A DNA stretch of 64,000 nt, taken from contig OX123187.2 of the NCBI GenBank assembly GCA_944739405.2, positions 80,584,450 to 80,648,449 of the forward strand. The letters are read 5' to 3'. The position numbers and the translations under genes were made by a program. The first letter of the stretch is position 1. Every line of letters begins with the position of its first letter. Source of the DNA: Euclidia mi. Its lineage: Eukaryota > Arthropoda > Insecta > Lepidoptera > Erebidae. The notes beneath the pieces were generated by a model. It saw only the letters and a program-made list of their open reading frames with translations. It made no database searches and had not been told where the DNA came from. Positions 1 through 10,571 of the stretch are shown piece after piece.

Positions 1-639
1 AAAGTTAGCAGTCGGCTTAGAAAATTTTGATTGGCGGTGAATAAGATGTAGAATATTATTGACTACGAATAAAAAAAATAAAAACTACGCTTTATTCCTT
101 AAATTGTAATTGTTTCTTATTCTAGTTTCGTCACGAATTCCCAAAACCAAAATAGTAAAACAAGTACCTTAAAACATTGTATTTAATATTCATAAAGCGT
201 CAAATATAATTATCATTAAATATTATTCGCTGAAGGAATTAAAAAGATGAAACTCCAAGTTTTCATTAACCGTTGAGCACGTAACAACAATTAATTACAT
301 CAGGAAAAATACAAACGTGAAATCATTCGCAGGAATACCGGTGAACATATTTTTTATTAAAGCGAAACAGTTTGTTACATAATTTTTATGAAACTGACAC
401 CTTTTATTCAACTATGTTTCATTAAATTTTTACTAACTGTTCCATTCCAGTGGTATTGATTAATTGGTTTAATATGGATAGTGTAACTTAGTCTTTATGA
501 GTCAAAGCGACTTAAGTCGCATCTTGTAAGGTTGTGCTCCTTTTTGAAGTCGGTTAACTACTCAAAACTGGACACATAGTCAGTATCATAAAGATACATT
601 TGCATTTAGAATGTATAACTGCATAACGTAGTCGGACAT
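1..639. other. AT-rich sequence, no gene recognised
   Basis: No reading frame with recognisable protein features and no terminal repeats were seen. Near 545-556 there is a short GAAGTCGGTTAAC-type piece. The same motif sits in other repeats of this window (about 23.2 kb and 25.45 kb), so the end of this stretch probably holds a fragment of that interspersed family. Confidence 0.4.
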
Positions 640-643
640 TTAA

Positions 644-795
644 GGCCTCCCTCACATTGGGCGTCATCGTCCCTCGAGCGTACGCTCGGCGTCCGTTCGG
701 CGTGCGGCCGGTATTCACTTTGTACGACAGAGTGAACGCCGAGTGCACGCTGGGCGTACGCTCGAGGAACGCTGACGCCCAGTGTGAGGGAGGCC
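644..795. mobile_element. TTAA-flanked foldback MITE, 152 bp
   Basis: The element is bounded on both sides by TTAA (640-643 and 796-799), the target duplication used by piggyBac-type transposases. The terminal 23 bases (644-666 and 773-795) are inverted repeats that differ at one position. Complementarity continues in patches to the centre near 718, through GC-rich blocks such as CGAGCGTACGC and CACTTTGT/ACAGAGTG, so the whole element can fold into one hairpin. It is much richer in G+C than its surroundings. There is no coding capacity; the overlapping open frames are by-products of the palindrome. Termini begin GGCC rather than the CCC usual for piggyBac, so the superfamily is inferred from the TSD only. 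Confidence 0.85.
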
Positions 796-799
796 TTAA

Positions 800-1606
800 T
801 ATTTTTATACAGCCAACATGTAGTATTTTTGTTTGATCGGAAATTGAAATTGGTGGCAGTAGCTTGGACATTCAAATAAGGTGCTCTAAAGTAAGCAAAG
901 GCTTTAAACAAAAAGCAACTGAAAGCGTTTGTGTGTCTTTTCCCATTGTGAATCGGTATACTGTTAGGTTTTTCTACAAACAAAACTTTTTGGAGTACTG
1001 GATGGACTATTCGACCACGACTATTAGTTGCAGTCGAACAAAGATAGACAGACATCGGGAAAGTTTTTTTAAACGTAGAACCTCGCTCCTGTCACACCTG
1101 TACATTTTTTTTATTTGACATAGGTATCTTGCAGAATAGAAACAATTTGTGTTTTACAAGCTTTTAATTAACTTTCCTTTTTTTATGTGTTCAACCAACT
1201 TACTTGTGTTTTGCATGATGGCTCAGGCAACATGGTAATACATTTTCATGGTTCCCTATAAAAAAAATGTAAAGCTTAACCTTTAGAACAAGTAACTCCT
1301 GAACAGCATTTTATTTAGGCTGCCACATAGATGCATTTTACTTTAAAGATTTTTTGATTTTATAAATTTTTACGATTCAACTTTCAAAGTGACGTTTAGC
1401 GGTGGTCGCCAAGCGCAGTAAAAAAATTCAAACATATTTCGCCGAATATCGAGATCACACATGAATATCGGAAAATTTGCTTTGTCGGTGCAGAACGTGC
1501 ACTTTTCAAGCAAATATTCGCTTTTATATACTGTCCCTTCTGTGAGTTGCTTGGTACTATATTTGTCATATTCTATTTCGATATGTAGCCGTCAACATTG
1601 TAATGT
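800..1606. other. Non-coding stretch, nothing recognised
   Basis: AT-rich sequence. The open frames in it are short and have no family resemblance. No terminal or tandem repeats were seen. Confidence 0.4.
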
Positions 1607-2469
1607 CCGCTGTACACATTGGGCCAATACGCTGGGCCACCATGTTCGGCCAACGTGTAGAGAGCTACATGGCGGTATGTTGGTTTTATTGGTGTAGTTG
1701 GCGGCAACATTGGCCGGTCAACCGAATAGTGTCGGTTTTTTGTGCACACATCAAAAGATCTTGGCGCGCTCCGCCAAAAGCGTTCACACGTTGGCGCCTT
1801 TTCATTTCGTTGTCGCTCTTCAGTGGAGACAGTACTGTTGCGCGTGAATGATATTTACGTTCCCAAGTTCCTATAGCGATAGCGGCGGCGTGGTGCAGCA
1901 ATGAGGTTTTACAATTTATAAAATTGTACCGAAATTAAACAGTTATATGAAATCCACGGCATAAACAACATAAAAATTAAAAAGGTATGTTGAAAAATAA
2001 ATTTTTATTACAAAATTGTTATCTTCCAGACTTGGTAGTTGGAGTTTAACAAAATTCCTATTAGTAATAATAAACTAAGTATTTTATATTGCAGGTTAAT
2101 GATGCGTGGAGCCGTATGGCGGATAAAATTAATATTCCTAATAATAATATCTGTTTCTTTTTTTATTATTTAATTTTATTATTTATATATTCAACACTTA
2201 ATATTTCCTAATATAATAATTATTAAATTGAAAAAGAATCATCAATGACAACATTTAGAATACATAACACTCTACTTTGGTACACATGTACATAATAATT
2301 AAGCGCACTGTATAAATAAATAGCTGCGGCTGCAAGTGCTTCTACGTCCATCTTTATCTAAGCACCAATGCAGCATAATCCGTAAGCCAATGTGTAAATA
2401 GCAATCCTGGCGTCATATCATTTTGGCCCAACATGCTGGCCCAGCGTATTGGCCCAATGTGTGCAGGGG
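1607..2469. mobile_element. Non-autonomous DNA transposon with ~47-bp TIRs
   Basis: The first ~47 bases (1607-1653) and the last ~47 (2423-2469) are inverted repeats with only a few mismatches. Both contain the block ACACATTGGGCCAATACG and a second GGGCC-type motif. The interior (863 bp in total) is partly GC-rich at the left and AT-rich at the right. It has no transposase signature; an 82-codon frame at 1603-1851 overlaps the left TIR and looks spurious. I could not find a clear target-site duplication, so the superfamily is undetermined. Confidence 0.75.
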
Positions 2470-2797
2470 CTTTAAGCTGTTACGCCGTGAATTTTCAAAA
2501 TAATATTCTAAGACAGCTTGCTTTGCTAATGTTCTGTATAATGCTATGTTGGTGTGCAGGAAGCGTAAATCCATCAATCCATCTCGCGCACGGTCATTTG
2601 AATGCCAAACGAAGCAAAGCTAACTGTCAACCAGACAGTTGCACAAAATAATTATATAAGTATTCTGAAACAAACAGAAACAGGAAAAATTATAATTATC
2701 ACTCAAAGATGGAAGGAATGGAACCTGTGATTGCTGGCTTCGCAGACATGGTTACTATAACCATGACCAAATAAGGCCTGCTCACTTCGTTGACAGC
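2470..2797. other. Spacer before the BEL/Pao fragment
   Basis: No gene recognised. The stretch between the TIR element and the BEL/Pao integrase end is AT-rich, with no clear upstream integrase residues. The pol fragment is therefore probably 5' truncated or decayed here. Confidence 0.35.
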
Positions 2798-3433
2798 GTG
2801 CCGCAAGATTTTGGTTCCCCGTGGCTAAAAATCATAGATATTTGTCGGATTTGCGCAGGCCTTTTTTACTTGGGTAAAAGAGAGGCAGGCATTAAATCTG
2901 CTAAGCATCATATAAAGCGCACTATTGGTAGTGCACACTTCACCTTCGAGGAACTTTCATCCCTCTTTGCCCAGGTCGAGGCTATCCTAAACAGTAGACC
3001 CATCTCTCCCCTTTCTTCCTCTCCCAATGACTTCGCAGCGCTCACACCAGGACACTTTCTCCTTGGCAGGTCTCTGATGTCGCTTCCGGCCCCGGCGCTG
3101 ACAGAGCTCAACCCACGCCGGCTCAACAACTATCAAGCCTTGGAACAAATGATGCAAATATTTTGGCGCAGATGGCAAGCTGAATACGTCACCGACCTGC
3201 AACAGCGCTGCAAATGGAAAACACGTTGTAAAGATCTCAAACGAGGAGATCTCGTCACCATTAAGGAAGATGGCCTTCCTCCACTTCTTTGGCGACTCGT
3301 TCGCGTACTGGAACTGTACCCTGGAACAGATGGGGTACCACGAGTTGCTGATGTCAACACTTCAAGAGGCATCATACGACGCGCGCTCAATCGCCTGTGT
3401 CTTCTTTTCACCGATGATGACAATGGTGCTTGA
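2798..3433 (+). pseudogene. BEL/Pao retrotransposon pol, integrase C-terminal part
   Basis: This open frame of 211 codons matches the end of Pao/BEL polyproteins. Residues ~28-60 carry the end of the integrase core with the family pattern AG.KS.K.H.KR.(I/V)G and EAILNSRP, followed by LTPGHFLLG. Residues ~110-205 are the domain downstream of integrase in this family (WRRW..EY...LQ.R.KW, V.IKEDGLPPLLWRLVRV, PG.DGV.RV.DV.TS.G). The protein ends LCLLF plus a few residues, close to where BEL polyproteins normally stop. Gag, protease, RT, RNase H and most of integrase are absent upstream, so this is a 5'-truncated copy. The first ~25 residues do not look like integrase, and the chosen ATG is only the first in frame. 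Confidence 0.85.
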
Positions 3434-3729
3434 AAGCTGATCTTTCAAGGGCCCCCAGTATGTACGAGCTTGCGCGTCGCATCTGCACATCCCTAGCTTC
3501 ACCCCGCCAAGGGAGCGGGGGATCTCACCACCTTACTAGCGGCGGCGACCGCCGGACAGACTTTGGCGCTCTCTCAGCGCCAGCGCACGTCATCTTATAT
3601 ATCGTGTGACCATAATAATATTATTTTTGTAATGTATCAGTGCCTTGCCTATGCTGAATAATAATTGTGCATCTCTAATACATCTTTAATTTTTTCCCTA
3701 TGTTCGCCTCACGAACATGATACTATAAA
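3434..3729 (+). repeat. Putative 3' LTR of the BEL/Pao fragment
   Basis: The sequence right after the pol stop has a run of G/C (AAGGGCCCCC) and then a GC-rich block. A TATATA box lies near 3596 and AATAATAATTG-type sequence near 3658 that could serve in polyadenylation. This is the expected place and make-up of a BEL 3' LTR. With no second copy in the window, neither end can be fixed. The call rests on position. Confidence 0.4.
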
Positions 3730-3976
3730 ATAACTTCACGCCTTTTATCCCCGAAAGGGTAGGCAGAGATGTTTTAAACACCCACACTTCGCCATTTATG
3801 TTTCGGTCCCAATGTAATAGGGGGCGAGCCTATTGCCATTTACTGGGCACATTATTAAGCGAGCGATAATTAATTAACATTTTTAATACACACATAACTT
3901 CGAAAAGTCAGAGGTGTGTGCCCGAGGTGCCTGGGGATCGAACCCGAGACCATCGGCTCGGCAGTCCGTTACGTAC
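3730..3976 (-). mobile_element. tRNA-derived SINE, minus orientation, 5' truncated
   Basis: Read on the minus strand, it has a perfect pol III B box (GGTTCGATCCC, about 3923-3933), a GGCAATAGGCTCGCCCCCTA-type core, a CCTACCCTTTCGGGGATAAA segment and an ATGTTAT-like end. The same parts occur in the copies at 21.9, 23.5, 49.3, 56.6 and 62.0 kb. The A-box end is missing beyond 3976, so the copy is 5' truncated. Confidence 0.8.
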
Positions 3977-4789
3977 AAACAAAATTGAAATAAAAAGAGA
4001 TGAAATAAAAACATGGGATATGTTATAGAAAATTACTAATATGGCACCCAAATAATGAATACTTAAGAATTTTGCAATCGATAAGTTGTGGATTTCACCA
4101 GATTACCACTGCCACGTACCATGTGCAAATATGAATATCACCCCCTTTAAGAACATGCCAAATAAGAAAGGCTTATGACATGTGTAATTACGTAATTGAG
4201 ACGAGTAAAAATATGAAAATTACCCTCAAAACTCAAAACTTTCCGTATAATCATTATTTTTAGAGCTTTAGTCTCACAAAGAAAGAGCTTGAAACTTAAA
4301 ATCCCAGCATTTTAAAACACCAGAACTTATAAAATTATTACGCTTACTTAACGAGAAACGGTACAAATTAACATGAAAGGCGCTGTAAGCAAAAAGCTGG
4401 TATGTTATAAATCCTGAACATCGCGTATTGCGCAAGCAGAACTTTTTAATGCTTGTCCATATATTTTCCCTTTAACAGGCATTGGATTATACTAGCTAAA
4501 GATATTTTAATTTCAACTTTGAATCTTCCTCTTAGAGTTTACTTTTGGTTGCAATGTTCGCAGGCATCTTTTTTGAAAGTGGTAATTAACTGTGTTAGTG
4601 CTTCCGAATGCTGGTACAACATATCGAGCAAGTTGAATAAGTTGGCCCCACTTTAGCTTTGAACATATAATACAAACCAATATAAATTAGTCGTTCGTAT
4701 AAAAGTTTTAAGTTTTTGAGTTAAAAGTACACAGAAAAACGATATGAGAAAAGGGATGGATGGAATAGTTTTTTTTTTTGACTACAGTG
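3977..4789. other. Non-coding stretch, nothing recognised
   Basis: AT-rich, with only short open frames that have no recognisable features. No inverted or tandem repeats stood out. Confidence 0.4.
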
Positions 4790-5095
4790 GAAATTCTCTT
4801 TATGAGCCATCTCAACTTGACGCCTTCCCGGCCGGATTGTGATCGACCGGGCTCGGGACTAGCGAAGGAGGTGTGTAGACGTTCCTGACAACACCGCATC
4901 TCTTCTTCTGCGGCCCCACCGCAACGCAGCAAATGGTCGCGGGAGATAGGGCGCGCGGCAACGCAACACCAACACGCTCTCCTCCCGCGACCGCGTCCGA
5001 CTGCGAGGGACAGACAGAACTGTCACCCGCACCCTTGGACGCATTCTACGCAGGCCTCACCAAAGCTTACATGGAGCGTCCACTCCCGTGATCCC
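4790..5095. other. GC-rich block of unknown origin
   Basis: About 300 bases are clearly richer in G+C and CpG than the flanks, with segments such as GGCGCGCGGCAACGC and CTCCCGCGACCGCG. Open frames on the minus strand (4859-5044 and 4708-4932) are arginine-rich and resemble nothing I know. It could be a CpG-rich promoter or first exon, or a GC-rich repeat fragment. No terminal repeats were seen. Confidence 0.35.
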
Positions 5096-5509
5096 ACTTA
5101 GCTTCACCGTGGTTGTCCAATGTCCAAAAGTGGTATCTATCGGCTAAATTCGTGTATCATCGATCAAAATTCAGAAAAAGAAACAATCACGAAAGAATGG
5201 ACAAAGAGTTTTTCTTATAAATATACAACTTCTACCAAATTGTCTAATAAATAACATAATCTTCATTACCTGGATATTCTGTCAGACACATAATATCAAC
5301 ATAAATCTGAACCAATTAATAAACTCGTTCAAAGTGAAAATATGCATTTCTGGCTCGTTTCTAATTGAATAAATGAGATAACGTCAATCAATCAATTGGT
5401 TGATAATTTGCAAAAAATTGCGCACCCTTAGGTGATTTCACATGAGTGATCACGGATGAAAGGTTCATGGTAGATTGATTACCGAAGTTTTGGCACGAGG
5501 GTAGGTATA
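5096..5509. other. Non-coding stretch before the palindrome
   Basis: AT-rich, no gene recognised. Immediately before the palindrome there are short words resembling it (TGAGTGAT near 5443, CATGAGTGATCACGG near 5441-5455). Confidence 0.35.
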
Positions 5510-5587
5510 TTGAGTGATTACGATACCTTTCATGAGATGAGGACGTATATACGTCCTCATCTCATGAAAGGTATGGTAATCACTCAA
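5510..5587. repeat. Near-perfect 78-bp palindrome, no spacer
   Basis: Two 39-base arms (5510-5548 and 5549-5587) are reverse complements with one mismatched pair, and there is no loop between them; the centre reads GTAT|ATAC. The outer ends read TTGAGTGATTACG and GGTAATCACTCAA. It abuts the RTE LINE fragment that starts at about 5589. Confidence 0.95.
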
Positions 5588-5588
5588 A

Positions 5589-5890
5589 ATGAAAATCATT
5601 GAACGGAAAACCTATGAGTTTAATATTAAGCAAGTTAAATATCACATTATCAGCCGTATGCACGAGGGTCGTTGGGCTATGATTTCGACACTGTGGGTGC
5701 CAAAAGATGGACGACGTCGCCGGGGCCGGCCCCGAAAGAGGTGGTGGGATGACCTGGACGCCTACCATAAGAGTTGGCTTCGGATTGCAGGCGACAAGAA
5801 AGTATGGAAAGATTTGGAGGAGGCCTTGGCCCAGCAGTGGGACAGTACAGGCTAGTGAAAAAAAATATATATATCACATTTATCTTTAAT
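5589..5890 (+). pseudogene. RTE-type LINE, C-terminal end of ORF2 and 3' tail
   Basis: The 88-codon frame (5589-5855) is the extreme C terminus of an RTE-clade reverse transcriptase ORF. It shows GRWA near residue 27, then a GRRRRGRPRKRWWDDL segment (residues ~41-56), W..IAGD...W.DLEEA and the terminal AQQWD. This is the usual ending of lepidopteran RTE proteins just before the stop. An A-rich AAAAAAAATATATATAT tail follows the stop. The catalytic RT domain is absent, so this is a strongly 5'-truncated insertion. Its upstream limit coincides with the 78-bp palindrome, which may have arisen at the insertion junction. Confidence 0.8.
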
Positions 5891-7009
5891 AGAATGGTCG
5901 CACTTTACTCACATTCAATCAACGGTAACAAAAGTTACTCAGTATCGTAACCACAATTTGTGGATCCTACATAATATTATGTCCTTATGTCCTCTTATGA
6001 GCCTCGGACCCACAATACTCGGTACAATGCCAAACGGCGTGACGGCCGCTTAAACTACTACGCTGTTCATATACATATATTACAATAATACATTGTACCT
6101 GAATATATCTACTAATATAGAAATTGTCACACTTGATATTAGGAGTGAATTCAAGGATAACAGTTGAAAAGTACATAGCAGATAAAAATTCGTTTCAAAG
6201 TAAGTAGAAAATGAAAATTGAACCTACGATACGCTCAACGAGGCAGTGATAACGCAACTACTTAAAGCACTGCGGCGCACATTTAGTCATACAGAGCTGG
6301 TGTGCCTCTTGTATTGGCTCAGGAACTCTATCTATTCCTGTATTGTGTAATTATTCCTACTTTTCTATAAGCTAAATGTATCAGAAAACCGATCAACTTT
6401 AATTAAAAAAAATATACAAATTTTAGTAATACCTTAAGCCTGTCTCCTATTGAATAAGCTTACATGTAAGTGCCATGTCGTGTCGTGTATCCATTATCAT
6501 ATTTTATTCTATTACAACGATGCCTTAATATTTAGCATCCAACTTTATTCCACGTCGACAGGTTTTTAAGGCAGTTGTACACAGCTTGTGCTTTTTATGT
6601 ACCTACAAAATTTTAAGATATTGAAAAATAATTATGGAGTGGTGAAAATGGTGCGGTACAACCCTCTTGTAGATGAGCCACGTGTAGTGATAATTTTAAC
6701 ACTTTATTATAAGCAAAAACGAAAAAAATAAAGAGGAGAAGAAGGTTCTGGAGATGAATATTTTAAAACATAAGACAATACTACGCAAACCATTTTGGCA
6801 ATAGTATCAAAGATAATTTTCCGGTTATAAGTTCTAGAGACCAAGCTCGCAAGATTTATGACATCTTTAAACTTCTTGAAGAGATTCGACACGTCTCGCA
6901 AAATAGGTGTCAGCTAAAAAGGATGGAAGTGCGTATTGTTTGAAATAGAAATATTATTTATGATAAGTCAAATCGATTATATCGGTTTAGTAACGTTTTG
7001 TTTAGTCTA
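5891..7009. other. Non-coding stretch, nothing recognised
   Basis: AT-rich, no convincing gene, RNA or repeat structure seen on either strand. Confidence 0.35.
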
Positions 7010-7400
7010 TTGTAAATTTTGACTATGGTCACACTATGAACTGTCAAATCTTTCATTCGCGCTTTCTGAAAAATTTGCTTTGAAGACACGTTGAAGTCTT
7101 GCGCTCGCGCCGTTTGGTCTCTCGCGTGGTTTTGTAATTGAAGTAAATTTAAAAACCCTTTTGAATTGCCGCTAATTGATCTGCTGACATCGGTTTATTT
7201 GTGATAAAAGATAACTTCTAAAATATTGAACATTGTAAAACTTGTGTGAATCCGTGCACGTGTTTGGTGCCCGAGGACTTCGCCAAACTGGACCCTGCGG
7301 TAGCTATAAGATTCTTCATTCATCTATTTTGGCCAATATATTTGTATGATGACATGTGTCTAATTTAGCTCAAGCCTGACATCAGTGAAGATTTGGTAAG
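7010..7400 (+). other. Exon-like stretch with a consensus splice donor
   Basis: Less AT-rich than the flanks. It contains GGTGCCCGAGGACTTCG-type sequence near 7266 and ends in ATTTG|GTAAGT at about 7393-7398, which matches the splice donor consensus. No protein was recognised. It could be a 5' untranslated exon of a host gene or the leader of a retroelement. There is no acceptor or downstream exon I can link to it. Confidence 0.25.
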
Positions 7401-10400
7401 TAAATTAAATTTGATAATTGTAATTCGCTGTGCAACGCAGTGAATATGTGTTAGACCTTTGACCTGGGCTAAAGACTGGATGAATTAATCGCTTCCATTG
7501 ACCTCTGCAAACCTTACCCAATTTTAGCCCAGACTCTAAACACGTATATTAAAATATAAATAATATAGTTATAACCGTAAAATATCCTCCAACACCATTT
7601 GCATGAATATATTATTTTACGAAAAATACATAGGAATAAATGAATATAATACCATAGAAATAATGATCTAATAATAAAAAGGGATTTACAATGATCATTG
7701 TTCGCAACAAGTTCCGAAATCGCAAATAAATTGCAACATTCATGACCCAAAATAAAATTCACTTTTTACCATATCCAATTCCAAATCAAGTTTCAAAAAA
7801 CGTGCCATTCTAACGTAAATTCAGTTTGAGATAATTCAGCGCATACAACAGCCGAGTCACGTTCAGCGATTGATAAAAGGTGCACTGCTACAGACTGACA
7901 CTGAAACATTCGACATGAAATCCACTCCGATGAATAGCATTCGTCTGAATACGGCGGATAGACATGGAAATGTGCTATTTGTATTTTAGTCTGTCCACGG
8001 CATGCTTCTGAATCGTAATGAGTTCTCATTGTTTTTGTTCTTGAATCCTATTGATGTGTTTCAATTGGATCAGCTCGAGAATGCTTGAAACGAATGACTA
8101 TTATTCAGAGACCTTACTGTGAAACAAAGGGAGAGTGAGACTGAACCATTTCTTTGGCACAATAAGATCTGTAGTCAAATTGTAGCACCAATTTTAGTAT
8201 AAAGCACCCGATAAAAATAATAATATCAGCAGTTATATTTCAATTTATATCAGTGTAACAACTGACTGATGCATTTTCTGCAGATAGATAGCTTCGCTGA
8301 TATGAGCATTTAAAAGCAGCTGGCTTAAATTGGGTCAAAATCGGTAATCCATTTTTATTCTGCTGACCATTATTTCCATAAGCAAAACTATGAACATTTT
8401 CAGTCTCTCAGCCGCAGATAAGGAAACAGAAACAAATCTACATGTTTTCCAACTTCTTTTATGTGATTTACGACATCTGTATTTTATACGTGTACATGAC
8501 CTTATTGTTCGGAAAAAGTTCTGGAGCGATAAGAGCTAAACAATTAGCCAGCCCATTGGCTTGTGTCTTCGAAAAACTTTACGTTTCACTTCCCTTTATT
8601 GCTGGATGGGATACGCCAGAATGGCAACGTATCCATTATAGGATCGCTGGGTGAGAATTCTGGGCATTACGTTGGCATACATTTTATAGCGGTTTCACCC
8701 ATAAAAATGTGACGTGAATTATCATACTATGACGAAATTATCTCAATAAATTATCGCTTTTAGGGCGTAGCTGGAGTAATTGTGTTGATACACTGGATGA
8801 GATTAACTCACTTAATTTGTCTCGGGAAGCGCGAGAGGAATAGTGATTGGGAGAGCCAATTGATTTTGTCCTTTATTTGCAGCCTTTACTTTTGGTTGGA
8901 TTAATTTTTACTTGAGCTGGAAATGTAATGGAAGACTGAATAAATCGTGAATGAAGCTTTCGATCGTGCTTTGATTTACAAATAAAGAAGTAAAAGTTTT
9001 TAATGTATTGTATATCATAATAAATATTAAACCAATAAATGTAAAACATTTACTCTAAATAAGACAATACTAAAAAATGCCGGTTTAGATTCCTCATCCA
9101 TTATTTTTGTATTATATGTACCATGCTGTCATATTCAGGACTGTATAACGAACGCTAAGAATTCCATAAACCACAGTGACGCGAAAAATGTACCATAGCA
9201 AGTACATTAAGCCGATAAATCAAAATTGATTGGAGGCTGGAGCGCATACCGAATAGAATGCAATCACAGGGACGGACGGACTGACTGTAGCCTGAAAGAA
9301 GATACATCGATATAGACACTATAGGCATTCTAGTGACTATGTTATCTGCAAATTGGCACTTTGAAGACATAATATAAAGAAATGCGATAGCGCAATATGT
9401 GTGAGTTCTTTTGGATCTGAAAATATGAAAAAGCTGAGACAAGTTACAAAATTCGACGACGTACGTTGATGATGACGACGACAGTCCTTGTACAAGGAGA
9501 ATAAGGTAGGCAGAAGAAATAATATTTACCACAAGATGTATTATGAGCATGTATCATACTAAGGTAAATTGTATGTTTTAGACTTCGAACAGTCGTTCTT
9601 TAAGTAGGTCTTGTACGTTCCATCCATGTTACGTCCATGCTTTACCTACGGACTAAGTTACACAAAACCGACGCCACAGGATGAATTTTCTAATACAAGC
9701 ATCTGTTCTGCGTTATCTGTCACAAAGTTGAAAAACTATGCGGTCAGCTTGTATTATACTAGCATGAACGGAATGTAGTACAAATGTACGTCGCGATATA
9801 CTGGTACCATGTTATATTATGAAATAAATTATAGTATAAACGACTAGCTTTTAAATGTTTTAAGCTTTCGCAATTTGTAGCTCTAGGTAGTAATATTTCA
9901 TACAATTATTAATAAAATATCTCGGTATTATTAAAATTATAACAACAGTCATCCTGTAACCACGGTTGACACCCAAACCAAAACGTCGGCGCATAAATAA
10001 GGCATAATTATTAAACTTTTATCTCAAAAAATGACGTAACATGTTTTTTATTATTAGATCGATGCTTCTTACAATATACCGCCTACCAAAAATATATAGT
10101 CTCCACGAAACCAAGACAACATTAATGTCATGTAGCAACTACACCAGCCTCGTTATCTCTTAAGACATACATCCGAAAAATTATCCAATATATCATTCAA
10201 CAGTTAACCCTAAAATCGTCTGTACTAAACGACGCACTTACCCTTTCATTAACGAGGGCCTTGTAATGTTTACACCTGCGATTAGCCAGTGTTACTACAC
10301 GCCATTGTAACCCCACCCCAGCTTAACAATAAACTGTAGTAAAATTCACTTATTGAACTCATTGCCTAAACGTATTGATCACTGAACGAACGTTGCTCTC

Positions 10401-10571
10401 AGAGATTAGTGGAAATAATTTAACTGTTACATCACTCACATATACAGCAAGTCTTTATACTCTAAGCTTTACGCAGACATATATAGACATAGCTCATATA
10501 AAGTCATAGTTTTACGCACACATATAAAACCTAGGGCGATTTGGAAGTTGTCTATGTGTGGGTACTTGCGT
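7401..10571. other. Long non-coding stretch, nothing recognised
   Basis: About 3.2 kb of AT-rich sequence. The open frames (for example 7514-7762 minus, 8442-8654 plus, 9155-9550 minus) lack domains, consistent composition or splice context. No terminal repeats were detected. It may be intron or intergenic DNA. Confidence 0.4.

Noticed and set aside
554..1118. Overlapping ORFs of 84-149 codons on both strands
   Set aside because: They run across the hairpin MITE; their coding-like openness comes from its GC-rich palindrome, and no family is recognisable.
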